64,000 nucleotides of DNA. Origin: Roseiarcus sp963758335. GTDB taxonomy: Bacteria > Pseudomonadota > Alphaproteobacteria > Rhizobiales > Beijerinckiaceae. The notes beneath the pieces are model-generated. The model was not told where the DNA came from, did no database searches, and saw only the letters and a program-made list of their open reading frames with translations. The stretch covers positions 1,621,530-1,685,529 of the forward strand of contig CAVWVF010000001.1 of NCBI GenBank assembly GCA_963758335.1, read 5' to 3'. The first letter of the stretch is position 1; each line of letters opens with the position of its first letter. This document shows, in pieces, positions 16,783 through 25,530 of the stretch. The position numbers and the translations under genes were made by a program.

Positions 16783-18311
16783 TGGACATCCGCGCCGCAG
16801 AAATTTCCTCCATCCTCAAGAGCCAGATCGCCAATTTCGGCGCCGAGGCCGAGGTGACCGAGGTCGGTCAGGTGCTGAGCGTCGGCGACGGCATCGCGCG
16901 CGCCTACGGCCTCGACAAGGTCCAGGCCGGCGAGATGGTCGAGTTCGAGAACGGCACGCGCGGCATGGCGCTGAACCTCGAGACGGACAATGTCGGCATC
17001 GTCATTTTCGGCGCCGACCGGGAGATCAAGCAAGGCCAGACGGTGAAGCGCACAGGCGCGATCGTCGACGTTCCGATTGGCAAGGAGCTGCTCGGCCGCG
17101 TGGTCGACGCGCTCGGCAACCCGATCGACGGCAAGGGCCCGATCAACGCGGCCCGCCGCGCCCGCGTCGACGTGAAGGCGCCCGGCATCATCCCGCGCAG
17201 GTCGGTGAGCGAGCCGATGGCGACGGGCTTGAAGGCGATCGACGCGATGATCCCGATCGGCCGCGGCCAGCGCGAGCTCATCATCGGCGACCGGCAGACC
17301 GGCAAGACCGCGATCGCGCTCGACACGATCCTCAACCAGAAACCCCTGAACCAGGGCGACGACGAGAACCGCAAGCTCTACTGCGTCTACGTCGCGGTCG
17401 GCCAGAAGCGCTCGACCGTCGCGCAATTCGTCAAGGTCCTCGAGGAGAACGGCGCGCTCGAATATTCGATCATCGTCGCCGCCACCGCCTCCGACCCGGC
17501 GCCGATGCAGTTCCTCGCCCCCTTCTCCGGATGCGCTATGGGCGAATATTTCCGCGACAACGGCATGCACGCGGTCATCATTTACGACGACCTGTCCAAG
17601 CAGGCCGTCGCGTACCGCCAGATGTCGCTCTTGCTGCGCCGCCCGCCGGGCCGCGAAGCCTACCCGGGCGACGTCTTCTATCTGCATTCCCGCCTGCTCG
17701 AGCGGGCCGCCAAGCTCAACAAGGACAACGGCTCCGGGTCGCTGACCGCGCTTCCGATCATCGAAACGCAGGCCAACGACGTGTCCGCGTACATCCCGAC
17801 CAACGTGATCTCGATCACCGACGGCCAGATCTTCCTCGAGACCGACCTCTTCTATCAGGGCGTTCGCCCCGCGGTGAACGTCGGCCTCTCGGTGTCGCGG
17901 GTCGGCTCCTCTGCGCAGACCAAGGCGACCAAGAAGGTCGCCGGAAAGATCAAGGGCGAGCTTGCCCAATATCGCGAGATGGCAGCCTTCGCCCAGTTCG
18001 GCTCCGACCTCGATGCGGTCACCCAGCGCCTGCTCAACCGCGGCGCGCGCCTGACCGAGCTTTTGAAGCAGCCGCAGTTCTCGCCGCTCAAGATGGAGGA
18101 GCAGGTGTGCGTCATTTACGCCGGCGTCAACGGCTATCTCGACAAGCTGGCCTTGAACCAGGTTCGCCCGTTCGAGGATGGGCTGCTCGCCTCGCTCCGC
18201 TCGAAGCAGGCCGAAATTTTGGAGGCGATCCGCTCGTCCAACGATCTGACGCCCGACGTCGAAGCCAAGCTCAAGTCGGCGGTCGAATTGTTTTCCGCCA
18301 GCTTCGCCTGA
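16782..18311 (+). CDS. atpA: ATP synthase F1 alpha subunit
   Basis: The protein has 509 residues and starts MDIRAAEISSILKSQIANFG. The Walker A motif GDRQTGKT is at residues ~169-176, and 'PGREAYPGDVFYLHSRLLERAA' carries the family signature. The length is standard. Alpha provides the non-catalytic nucleotide sites of the alpha3-beta3 head. It is the second gene of the operon and overlaps atpH. The gene is uninterrupted, which matters as an internal control for the many frameshifts in nearby accessory genes. Confidence 0.98.
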   Translation: MDIRAAEISSILKSQIANFGAEAEVTEVGQVLSVGDGIARAYGLDKVQAGEMVEFENGTRGMALNLETDNVGIVIFGADREIKQGQTVKRTGAIVDVPIGKELLGRVVDALGNPIDGKGPINAARRARVDVKAPGIIPRRSVSEPMATGLKAIDAMIPIGRGQRELIIGDRQTGKTAIALDTILNQKPLNQGDDENRKLYCVYVAVGQKRSTVAQFVKVLEENGALEYSIIVAATASDPAPMQFLAPFSGCAMGEYFRDNGMHAVIIYDDLSKQAVAYRQMSLLLRRPPGREAYPGDVFYLHSRLLERAAKLNKDNGSGSLTALPIIETQANDVSAYIPTNVISITDGQIFLETDLFYQGVRPAVNVGLSVSRVGSSAQTKATKKVAGKIKGELAQYREMAAFAQFGSDLDAVTQRLLNRGARLTELLKQPQFSPLKMEEQVCVIYAGVNGYLDKLALNQVRPFEDGLLASLRSKQAEILEAIRSSNDLTPDVEAKLKSAVELFSASFA

Positions 18312-18373
18312 TCCCCTCTTCGCTAACCGGACCCCGCGCATGACCGTTGCGCGGGCCGCGGAGACGCCAAGCG

Positions 18374-19240
18374 ATGCCGTCGCTCAAGGACCTCAGAAAC
18401 CGGATCGCCTCCGTCAAGTCGACGCAGAAGATCACCAAGGCGATGCAGATGGTCGCCGTCTCGAAGCTTCGCCGCGCCCGGGCGGCGGTCGAGGCCGCCC
18501 GCCCCTACGCGGAAAAGGTCGAGGCGGTGCTGACCAATCTCGGCGGCGCGGCCAAGGAGGGCCAGGCTCCGCGTCTGCTGGTCGGCTCCGGCTCGAGCCA
18601 GACCCATCTCCTGGTCGTCTGCACTGGCGAGCGCGGCCTCTGCGGCGCGTTCAACACGGCGATCGTGCGTCTGGCGCGCGAGAAAGCCAACACGCTTGCG
18701 GCCGAGGGGAAGGCGGTCAAGATCATTTGCGTCGGCAAGAAAGGCTACGACCAGCTGCGCCGCACTCACGAGAAGCAGATTTTGGAGTTGATCGACCTGC
18801 GCGCGGTGCGCACGATCGCCTACGAGACGGCCCGCCCGATCGGCGACAAGATCATCGCGCTGTTCGACAGCGACGAGTTCGACGTTTGCACGCTCTTCTA
18901 CTCGCGCTTCAGGTCCGTCATCTCGCAGATCCCGACCGCCCAGCAGCTCATTCCGCCCGAGCTCGGCGAGAAAAACGAAAGGGGGCCCTCGTACGACTAC
19001 GAGCCGGACGAAGCCGAAATTCTGACCCAGCTCCTGCCGCAGGCGCTGACCGTGCGCATCTATCGCGCGCTTCTGGAAAACGCCGCCTCGTTCTTCGGCG
19101 CGCAGATGAGCGCGATGGACAGCGCCACACGCAACGCCGGCGAAATGGTGAAGAAATACACGCTTCGCTACAACCGCACCCGCCAGGCGATGATCACCAA
19201 AGAGCTCATCGAAATCATCTCCGGCGCCGAGGCGCTCTGA
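18374..19240 (+). CDS. atpG: ATP synthase F1 gamma subunit
   Basis: The protein has 288 residues. The start ATG 18374 gives MPSLKDLRNRIASVKSTQKI, the usual N-terminus. An in-frame ATG at 18347 would add nine residues and is disfavoured. The conserved N-terminal helix includes 'KITKAMQMVAVSKLRRA', and the C-terminal helix includes 'MDSATRNAGEMVKKYTLRYNRTRQ', ending in 'ITKELIEIISGAEAL'. These two helices form the rotating coiled-coil shaft inside the alpha3-beta3 head. It lies 62 bases after atpA in the same operon. Confidence 0.97.
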   Translation: MPSLKDLRNRIASVKSTQKITKAMQMVAVSKLRRARAAVEAARPYAEKVEAVLTNLGGAAKEGQAPRLLVGSGSSQTHLLVVCTGERGLCGAFNTAIVRLAREKANTLAAEGKAVKIICVGKKGYDQLRRTHEKQILELIDLRAVRTIAYETARPIGDKIIALFDSDEFDVCTLFYSRFRSVISQIPTAQQLIPPELGEKNERGPSYDYEPDEAEILTQLLPQALTVRIYRALLENAASFFGAQMSAMDSATRNAGEMVKKYTLRYNRTRQAMITKELIEIISGAEAL

Positions 19241-19290
19241 ACCAACTCCGTCGCCCGCCGCGACCCTGAAGATTGAACGAGGACGTCAAA

Positions 19291-20733
19291 ATGGCGAATA
19301 TCGCGAATGCCACCGGCCGGGTCACCCAGGTGATCGGCGCCGTCGTTGATGTGAAGTTCGACAGCTACCTGCCGCCGATTCTCAACGCCCTCGAAACCGA
19401 AAACCGAGGCAACCGCCTGGTGCTCGAAGTCGCCCAGCACCTCGGCGAGAACGACGTGCGCTGCATCGCGATGGACACGTCGGAAGGTCTGGTTCGCGGC
19501 CAGGAAGTGGTCGACACCGGCGGCCCGATCTCGGTTCCGGTCGGCGAGGGCACGCTCGGGCGCATCATGAACGTGGTCGGCGATCCGGTCGACGAGGCCG
19601 GTCCGATCCCGATGGAAGGGCGCCGCGCAATCCATCAGCCGACCCCGGAATATGTCGAGCAGTCGACCGAAGCGCAGATCCTCATCACCGGCATCAAGGT
19701 CGTCGACCTGCTCGCGCCTTACGCCAAGGGCGGCAAGATCGGCCTGTTCGGCGGCGCGGGCGTCGGCAAGACCGTGCTCATTCAGGAGCTCATCAACAAC
19801 GTCGCCAAGACTCACGGCGGCTATTCGGTGTTCGCCGGCGTCGGCGAACGCACCCGCGAGGGCAACGACCTCTATCACGAGTTCATCGAATCGAAGGTCA
19901 ACGCCGACCCACATCATCCCGACCCGGACGTGAAGTCGAAGTGCGCCCTCGTGTTCGGCCAGATGAACGAGCCGCCCGGGGCGCGCGCCCGCGTCGGCCT
20001 GACAGGCGTGACCGTCGCCGAGCATTTCCGCGACAAGGGCCAGGACGTGCTCCTCTTCATCGACAACATCTTCCGTTTCACCCAGGCGGGCTCCGAAATG
20101 TCGGCGCTGCTCGGCCGCATCCCGTCCGCGGTCGGCTATCAGCCGACGCTCGCCACCGACATGGGCGCGCTGCAGGAGCGCATCACCTCCACCACCAAGG
20201 GCTCGATCACCTCGGTGCAGGCGATCTACGTGCCCGCCGACGATCTGACCGACCCGGCCCCGGCGACCTCCTTCGCCCACCTCGATGCGACGACCGTGCT
20301 TTCTCGCGCCATCTCGGAAAAGGGCATCTATCCGGCGGTCGACCCGCTCGACTCGACCTCGCGCATGCTCACCGCCGCGGTCGTCGGCGAGGAGCACTAT
20401 AACGTCGCCCGCCAGGTGCAGCAGGTGCTGCAGCGCTATAAGGCGTTGCAGGACATCATCGCGATCCTGGGAATGGACGAGCTTTCGGAAGAGGACAAGC
20501 AGATCGTCGCCCGCGCCCGCAAGATCGAGCGCTTCCTGTCGCAGCCGTTCGACGTCGCCGCCGTGTTCACCGGGACGCCCGGCGTGCAGGTCAAGATCGA
20601 GGACACCGTCAAGGGCTTCAAGGGCATCGTCGAAGGCAAGTACGACAACCTGCCCGAAGCGGCGTTCTACATGGTCGGCACGATCGAGCAGGCCGTCGAG
20701 AAGGCGAAGAAGCTCGCGGCGGAAGCGGCCTGA
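19291..20733 (+). CDS. atpD: ATP synthase F1 beta subunit
   Basis: The protein has 480 residues and starts MANIANATGRVTQVIGAVVD at ATG 19291, after an ACGAGGA ribosome-binding site. A TTG at 19273 in the same frame would add six residues. Walker A GGAGVGKT is at residues ~154-161, 'VGERTREGNDLYHE' carries the catalytic Glu, and Walker B is 'VLLFIDNIFRF'. The signature 'PAVDPLDSTSR' is also present. Beta carries the three catalytic sites. It is the fourth gene of the operon. Confidence 0.98.
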   Translation: MANIANATGRVTQVIGAVVDVKFDSYLPPILNALETENRGNRLVLEVAQHLGENDVRCIAMDTSEGLVRGQEVVDTGGPISVPVGEGTLGRIMNVVGDPVDEAGPIPMEGRRAIHQPTPEYVEQSTEAQILITGIKVVDLLAPYAKGGKIGLFGGAGVGKTVLIQELINNVAKTHGGYSVFAGVGERTREGNDLYHEFIESKVNADPHHPDPDVKSKCALVFGQMNEPPGARARVGLTGVTVAEHFRDKGQDVLLFIDNIFRFTQAGSEMSALLGRIPSAVGYQPTLATDMGALQERITSTTKGSITSVQAIYVPADDLTDPAPATSFAHLDATTVLSRAISEKGIYPAVDPLDSTSRMLTAAVVGEEHYNVARQVQQVLQRYKALQDIIAILGMDELSEEDKQIVARARKIERFLSQPFDVAAVFTGTPGVQVKIEDTVKGFKGIVEGKYDNLPEAAFYMVGTIEQAVEKAKKLAAEAA

Positions 20734-20759
20734 TCCCAACGGAAGAGAAGGTTCAGCCG

Positions 20760-21158
20760 ATGGCCAGCTTTCCCTTTGAACTCGTGTCGCCCGACAAAGT
20801 GCTGTTCAGCGGACCGGCGCAATCGGTTGTCGTGTCGGGCAACGAAGGCGACTTCCAGGTGCTGACCGACCATGCGCCGCTCGTGACTTCGGTGCGCCCG
20901 GGCGTGGTCGGCATCGAGGACGCGGCCGGCCGGCGCCACCGGGTCTTCGTCCGCGGCGGCTTCGCCGAGGTCAATCCGCTCGGGTTGATTCTTCTCGCGG
21001 AGACCGCGATTCCGTTCGAGGACCTGAGCGCCGCCCAACTCGATCAGGAGATCAAGAACGCCGAGGAGGACGTCGCCGACGCGGGCGAGGACCAGAAGCG
21101 CCAGGCGCAGGAGAAACTCGACCGCCTGCGCGAACTGAAGGACGCGATGAAGTTCTGA
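20760..21158 (+). CDS. atpC: ATP synthase F1 epsilon subunit
   Basis: The protein has 132 residues and starts MASFPFELVSPDKVLFSG, 26 bases after atpD. The N-terminal beta-sandwich includes 'GNEGDFQVLTDHAPLVTSV', followed by the two C-terminal helices (from about residue 88, 'LSAAQLDQEIKNAEEDVADA'). Epsilon sits at the base of the central stalk and can inhibit ATP hydrolysis. It is the last gene of the operon. The Fo genes are not here, as is usual in alphaproteobacteria, where the F1 and Fo operons are separate. Confidence 0.96.
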   Translation: MASFPFELVSPDKVLFSGPAQSVVVSGNEGDFQVLTDHAPLVTSVRPGVVGIEDAAGRRHRVFVRGGFAEVNPLGLILLAETAIPFEDLSAAQLDQEIKNAEEDVADAGEDQKRQAQEKLDRLRELKDAMKF

Positions 21159-21215
21159 CGGCTGGCGGAGCTAAGCGCTCCACTCGGCCGTTGCGCGGCC
21201 GTTGCGAGCCGGCCC

Positions 21216-21579
21216 ATGACCCGCGAAGAGTACGACGCGTTCTGCGCCGGCCTCCCCCATTCGACCCATGTCGTCCAATGGGGTGACGCGAGCGTCTGGA
21301 AAGTCGGCGGAAAGGTGTTCGCGATTGGGGGATGGTCAGAATCGGCTGAGTTTGCGGTCACCTTCAAATGCTTGGAAACGAGCTTTGGTGCTGAAGGACT
21401 TGCCCGGCCTGCGTCCTGCGCCCTTTTTGGCCTCGCGCGGGCTGACCTGGGTTCAGCGCACCGACCGGCGGACGCTCGGCGATGCGGAGCTCGAGGACTA
21501 TCTGCGCCGAAGCTACGCTCTCGTGGTAGCGGCGCTGCCGAGAACGAGGCAACGTGAACTCGGACTTGATCGGTGGTGA
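21216..21579 (+). pseudogene. MmcQ/YjbR family protein, frameshifted
   Basis: The gene starts MTREEYDAFCAGLPHSTHVV and continues 'WGDASVWKVGGKVFAIGGW' and 'FAVTFKCLETSF', typical of the MmcQ/YjbR (CyaY-like fold, DUF419) family. At about 21385 the frame changes, and the remaining conserved half, 'VLKDLPGLRPAPFLASRGLTWVQRTD' through 'ALVVAALPRTRQREL', is in another frame, ending at 21579. One base gained or lost accounts for it. The family function is poorly known; a DNA-binding role has been proposed. The 3' end overlaps the start of the next gene. Confidence 0.75.
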
Positions 21580-22565
21580 AAGCCGCGCCGCGGAACCGGC
21601 CGTGAAGGCCGGCGACATTCGCGCCGCTCATGCGCGGATCGCCAAACATATCCGCCGCACGCCGATCCTCGAGGCGCCCTCTCCGATCGCCGGCGCGCCG
21701 CGGGTCTACCTGAAGCTCGAATGCCTCCAGCACAGCGGCTCGTTCAAGGCGCGCGGCGCCTTTCACAACCTTTCGACCCGCCCAGCCCGGCCGCAGGCTG
21801 TGCGACCGCTTCGGGCGGCAATCACGGCGCGGCGGTCGCGTACGCGGCGGAAAAGCTCGACGTCCAGGCGCGGGTGTTTGTTCCCGAGGTCGCAACCCCG
21901 GCAAAAATCGCAAAAATCCGGCCTTCGGCGCCGAGGCCGTCGTCGCCGGAGGATCCTATGCCGAAGCGCAAGCTCGCTGCGACGCCTACGTCGCCGAGAG
22001 CGGCGCGCTGTCGATCCACCCTTATGACTCGCCCGAGACACCTTATGACTCGCCCGAGACAATCGCCGGGGCCGGCACGATCGCCCTCGAATGGGAGGAG
22101 GACATTTCCCGTCTCGCCCTGTCGGCGCTCGACACAGTGCTCATCGCCGTCGGCGGCGGCGGGCTGATCGCCGGCGTCGCCGCCTGGTTCGCCGGCCGGG
22201 TCAAGGTCGTCGGCGTCGAGCCGGAGTTTTCCCGCGTGCTGCATGCCGCTCTTGAAGCCGGCCGACCGGTCGACGTCGCGGTCAAATCGATCGCCGCTGA
22301 TTCGCTCGGCGCGAAATGGGTCGGCGATCTCAACTTCGCCAAGGCGCGCCGGTTCGTCGCGGAAGTCGCGCTCGTGCCGGACGCGGCGATCGTCGAAGCC
22401 CAACGCCGTCTGTGGAGGGACGCCTCGATCGTCGCCGAACCGGGCGGCGCGACGGCCTTCGCCGCGCTCGTGAGCGGCGGCTATCGGCCAGCGAGGGGCG
22501 AGCGTGTCGGCGTGCTCGTCTGCGGCGCGAACGCCGATCTCGCGGCGTTCGCCAAGCTTCTGTGA
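21554..22565 (+). pseudogene. Threonine/serine dehydratase-like PLP enzyme, multiply frameshifted
   Basis: From GTG 21554 the product reads MNSDLIGGESRAAEPAVKAG, then 'HIRRTPILEAPS' and 'KLECLQHSGSFKARGAFHNL', in which the Lys of SFKARGA is the PLP-binding residue of fold-type II enzymes. The frame then shifts near 21775 to 'GCATASGGNHGAAVAYAAEKL', the phosphate-binding SGGNHG loop, and again near 21925 to 'FGAEAVVAGGSYAEAQ'. It then stays open to 'LVCGANADLAAFAKLL' at 22565, including the Gly-rich loop 'IAVGGGGLIAGV'. A 21-bp in-frame tandem duplication at about 22022-22063 repeats PYDSPET. Two indels plus the duplication indicate decay. Confidence 0.82.
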
Positions 22566-22786
22566 GGGCGGCGCTATTCTGTGGCCGTAGGTAGGTGAGC
22601 GCGGCTGACGCGCCAGCGACTGCGTCTACAATTGCCATTCCGGCGGCCGACACTGCGGCTACATCCTCAAAATTTGCCCCGGTTACCCGACGGCGCGACA
22701 AAATCCGGGTCCGGCCATTGCAGCGCGCCGGAGCCCGAACTATTGTCCGCCCGCTTTCCGCAGGACTGTTCGGTCCCGCGGCCAAT

Positions 22787-22861
22787 TGGGGCGTCGCCAA
22801 GCGGTAAGGCAGCGGATTTTGATTCCGCCATGCGGAGGTTCGAATCCTCCCGCCCCAGCCA
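22787..22861 (+). tRNA. tRNA-Gln (anticodon TTG)
   Basis: A complete cloverleaf is readable. The acceptor stem pairs TGGGGCG with CGCCCCA, followed by G and an encoded CCA. The anticodon stem GCGGA/TCCGC encloses the loop TTTTGAT with anticodon TTG. The T arm is GGAGG-TTCGAAT-CCTCC. The antisense strand of this gene gives an artefactual peptide containing SNLRMAESKSAALPLGDAP, often mis-annotated as a protein. Confidence 0.95.
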
Positions 22862-22974
22862 ACGTTTACAAAGACTTAGACTCTCTGCGCGTGAACCTGT
22901 GCAGCCGCATGTCGGCACCATGTCGGCACGGCAATCAATTTTTCGCCCGCGGCGCCTTTGGGACGTCAGGACTG

Positions 22975-23040
22975 GGAAGGATAGCCGAGTGGTTTACGGC
23001 AGCGGTCTTGAAATTCGGTCTGCGACGTCCCGGTTGGTAC
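22975..23040 (+). other. Degenerate tRNA-Ser-like 5' half
   Basis: The sequence GGAAGGATAGCCGAGTGGTT followed by TACGGCAGCGGTCTTGAAA looks like the 5' half of tRNA-Ser (D arm and a TGA anticodon loop). The 3' half of the anticodon stem (ATTCGGT) does not pair with GCGGT, and no proper variable or T arm follows. It is probably a partial tRNA copy left by an integrative element. It is unlikely to be a functional tRNA. Confidence 0.4.
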
Positions 23041-23287
23041 TGTCGCCTCCCGCACTGTACTGAAAATTCAGGGAAACCGGGTTCCCTTATCGTTCTCAGT
23101 CCCAGCACGTCCCAGGGAGTTGGGTAGCAATCCGGGTAGCAGCGGGTAGCGCGCTCGGTTCTCTCGCTCAGCCGGCGCAGCCACAACATGGAGCGACGCT
23201 TTCGCTCCTTTGAACCTGACGGCAATCGGCAGGCAATCTGCGTCAAGCGCCCGGATAAGCGCGTCAAGCTCTTCGAGGTTTGGCAGG

Positions 23288-23845
23288 CTAAATCGCCTGA
23301 TCCTCGACGCCTTGCTCAAGGGCAACCCGCCGAAGCCGATCCAACGAGTCGTTGGTGGCGTCGCGCAGGTTGGCGGGCAACAGAGTGTTGAGCTTGACGC
23401 CTTTCTCGGACGCCGGTACATATGGCGCTTGGCCTTCGGTAATATCCTCGGCTGTCGTCGGTTTTCGCTCTGGAGACGGGGCAGGCTTGGCGGCGGCCTG
23501 CTCCTCGGTAAGAAGGCGCTCCAGTTCGGAGCGCGTCTTGGCCAAATCGTCCATCCCAGAGACATCGAGGCCATGGTCCTCCATCATGATCTGCGCGCCC
23601 CCGTACCAAGAGCGCAGATAAGGCTTCAGGTCGGCGATCTTCGCGCCGAGGTCCTGTGCCACCGCAACGGCGAAATCGGCAAAACTGCGTATCCCAGCTT
23701 CCAAGTGAAACGCAGCTATTGTGGTTCCTAGTTGCAGATATTCGGGATCAATGCCGGAATTGAGTTGCGTCCCATCGGCTTGGCCGCCAAATTCCTCGAT
23801 CGACCTCCATTCAGGGGCCGAATTGCTGCTCGACCGCGACTGCAC
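23288..23845 (-). CDS. Fragment of a large phage- or plasmid-type polyvalent protein
   Basis: The 185-residue frame includes 'GIDPEYLQLGTTIAAFHLEAGIRSFADFAVAVAQDLG' and 'DLKPYLRSWYGGAQIMMEDH'. I recall this kind of segment from very large proteins of prophages and conjugative elements that combine helicase, methyltransferase and other parts. No catalytic motif is visible here, and the start at 23845 is only the first ATG of the frame. It lies just beyond tRNA-Gln and the tRNA-Ser-like fragment, consistent with the remains of an integrated element. Function is not assigned. Confidence 0.45.
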   Translation of the reverse strand: MQSRSSSNSAPEWRSIEEFGGQADGTQLNSGIDPEYLQLGTTIAAFHLEAGIRSFADFAVAVAQDLGAKIADLKPYLRSWYGGAQIMMEDHGLDVSGMDDLAKTRSELERLLTEEQAAAKPAPSPERKPTTAEDITEGQAPYVPASEKGVKLNTLLPANLRDATNDSLDRLRRVALEQGVEDQAI

Positions 23846-24144
23846 GGCCGCGTCGCCGCTCGACTAGGTCGAACTCGACGCGGCTCCATGACGGCAAAGG
23901 GGTGTGGAAACGGAGTTATGGTCGAACCACTAAGGCACCGCCGGACGAAAGGGCGGAAACAGACATGCTCGGCCTAACGCCACCGCGCCACTCTCCTACT
24001 CTACCGACTCCGGCCGTCCAGAGTGCGCAAATAGCGGTCATTCCCCGAGGGCGGGGCGAACGGTCGGGGCGCGGGTGAGGGACGCGGACGATCTCCTGAT
24101 CGTCGCGTTTTTCGAAGGCGGGGGTCCAATCGATCTCATTCGGC

Positions 24145-24911
24145 CTATCCGATGGGTGCGATGGACTCCAGCGCCACGACCATCAGCCTGCCTGTGTTCT
24201 CCGCCGCGCCCACGAACCCGTGCGCCGCCAAGGCGAAGGCCGAGACGTCCTGGAAGTTCCGGGGATTGTACGTCCATGTGCGAGCCCGGAACCGACAGGG
24301 CTTCGGCTGGGCGCGGTGGAGTAGGGGATGATGCGAAAGGGGTTGAGCTGCTCGAAGTCCGTTTCCTTGACGCGCTCGCCAAAGTAGACTTGGCCGGGAA
24401 CGATCGGGCCCACACGGGTCCATTCGTTGAGCGGCAGCCTCTGCGCGGCCGCAGCAAGGAAGCGCCGCGCGTCCGGACGCAGACACCCGATGTGTATGTG
24501 GAGCTGGTCCTGCGAGTGCGAGCCCTGGGAATTGACGATCAGCGCAACCTAGTCGCGCGGAGGCGGATTCCCGTCCAGGCCCTTGAGAAACGAGCGCTCG
24601 TGCCACGCGGCAGCGAAATAGTTTGGGGCGTCGGCCGACTGCAGAAACGGGTCCTCGACGCCGACGGTCTGACGGGTCGGCGACAGGATCAGGTCGTCCG
24701 ACTTCAGCGGGCGGAGCACGGCGTAACCGCGCTCCGCCGCTCCGCCGGGGAGGTCGACCTTGAGGCAGGGAAAGGAAATTCCGGCGAGCCGGTAGGCGGA
24801 CGCGCAGGTCCGCACGATCCGCCAGAGCGACTGGCGGTCCTCCGCCGCCTGCGCCGCGCCCGCCGCCATCACGGGGAGCATGAGCGCCAAAAAACGCAAC
24901 GCTTTGAGCAT
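24145..24911 (-). pseudogene. cdh: CDP-diacylglycerol pyrophosphatase (Cdh)-like, with internal stop and frameshift
   Basis: The gene starts MLKALRFLALMLPVMAAGAA, a signal peptide ending at AQA. The mature part reads 'LWRIVRTCASAYRLAG', 'DDLILSPTRQTVGVEDPFLQ' and 'NYFAAAWHERSFLKGL'. At 24549-24551 an in-frame TAG interrupts it, and the same frame then resumes 'VALIVNSQGSRSQDQLHIHIGCLRP', the conserved HxH block of the HIT-like Cdh family. Past about 24300 the frame shifts to a tail ending 'VVALESIAPIG' at 24145. Cdh hydrolyses CDP-diacylglycerol in the periplasm or membrane. The C-terminal 45 residues do not look like Cdh, so the 3' end may be rearranged. Confidence 0.72.
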
Positions 24912-25089
24912 AGTCTGACCACCCTCGGTTTTTCGGCCCCGCCCCGGCCGGCTTTCTGTCCATCATTGTCTCCGCGCAAGTAGGCGCCGAGCCTCCAGAT
25001 CAGCGTGAACCGGCCCGAGCGCCCGATGTCCAAACCGTAGTGAGCAGGACCAATGCGGGTTTCCGCCGCCACTGCAAGTGCCCCTGGGA

Positions 25090-25180
25090 AATGACTGCTA
25101 TTTGCGCCAAGGGAACGGCCGGAGTCGACGTAAAGCGGACGTAGCAGACCCCGGCCTTGGACGCCCCAGTTGGTGAAGGG
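25090..25180. repeat. Dispersed repeat family, copy A
   Basis: The core ACGGCCGGAGTCGACGTAAA followed by GCGGACGTAGCAGACC and 'CCTTGGACGCCCCAGTTGG' matches intergenic segments at about 34748, 35988, 46505 and 63148. The stretch from 25181 to 25530 beyond it holds no gene that I can support. Confidence 0.6.
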
Positions 25181-25530
25181 TTTCGGACGCCGGCCCGTTG
25201 CGCGACGGTGGTGCGAGGCTCGGGGCCGGCGTTCGAAAGCCTCCCAAGGAGGAAACCGCGGGGAGGAAGGGCGCTGTGTGCGGGACGCGACCTATGGGGA
25301 TTTGAGGATCGCGGACGGAGGGCGTTTGTCGGGGCGATGGCCGGTGAGGCGTAGTCTTGCCGGCGGGACGGACAAGGTCGGGCGGGGTTGATCGCGAAGA
25401 TGCACGGGTCTGGCGCCGGCGCGGCGGTCGAAGGAGGACCGGTGTCGTCGTGAGGTCAGCGCTGTCATGCTCCGGCGCGCGGCTGGAGGCGAGGAGGAGC
25501 GGCGTTGCGAGGCGGAGTGCGCTGCGACGG

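Noticed and set aside
16620..18341. 573-codon open frame opposite atpA
   Set aside because: High-GC antisense shadow of an intact, conserved gene; the translation is Arg/Val/Asp-rich with no family features.
19168..20739. 523-codon open frame opposite atpD
   Set aside because: Antisense shadow of atpD; no recognisable protein.
22667..22921. Minus-strand ORF with SNLRMAESKSAALPLGDAP
   Set aside because: It is the antisense of tRNA-Gln, a well-known annotation artefact.
22975..23040. Functional tRNA-Ser
   Set aside because: The anticodon stem does not pair and the variable and T arms are missing.
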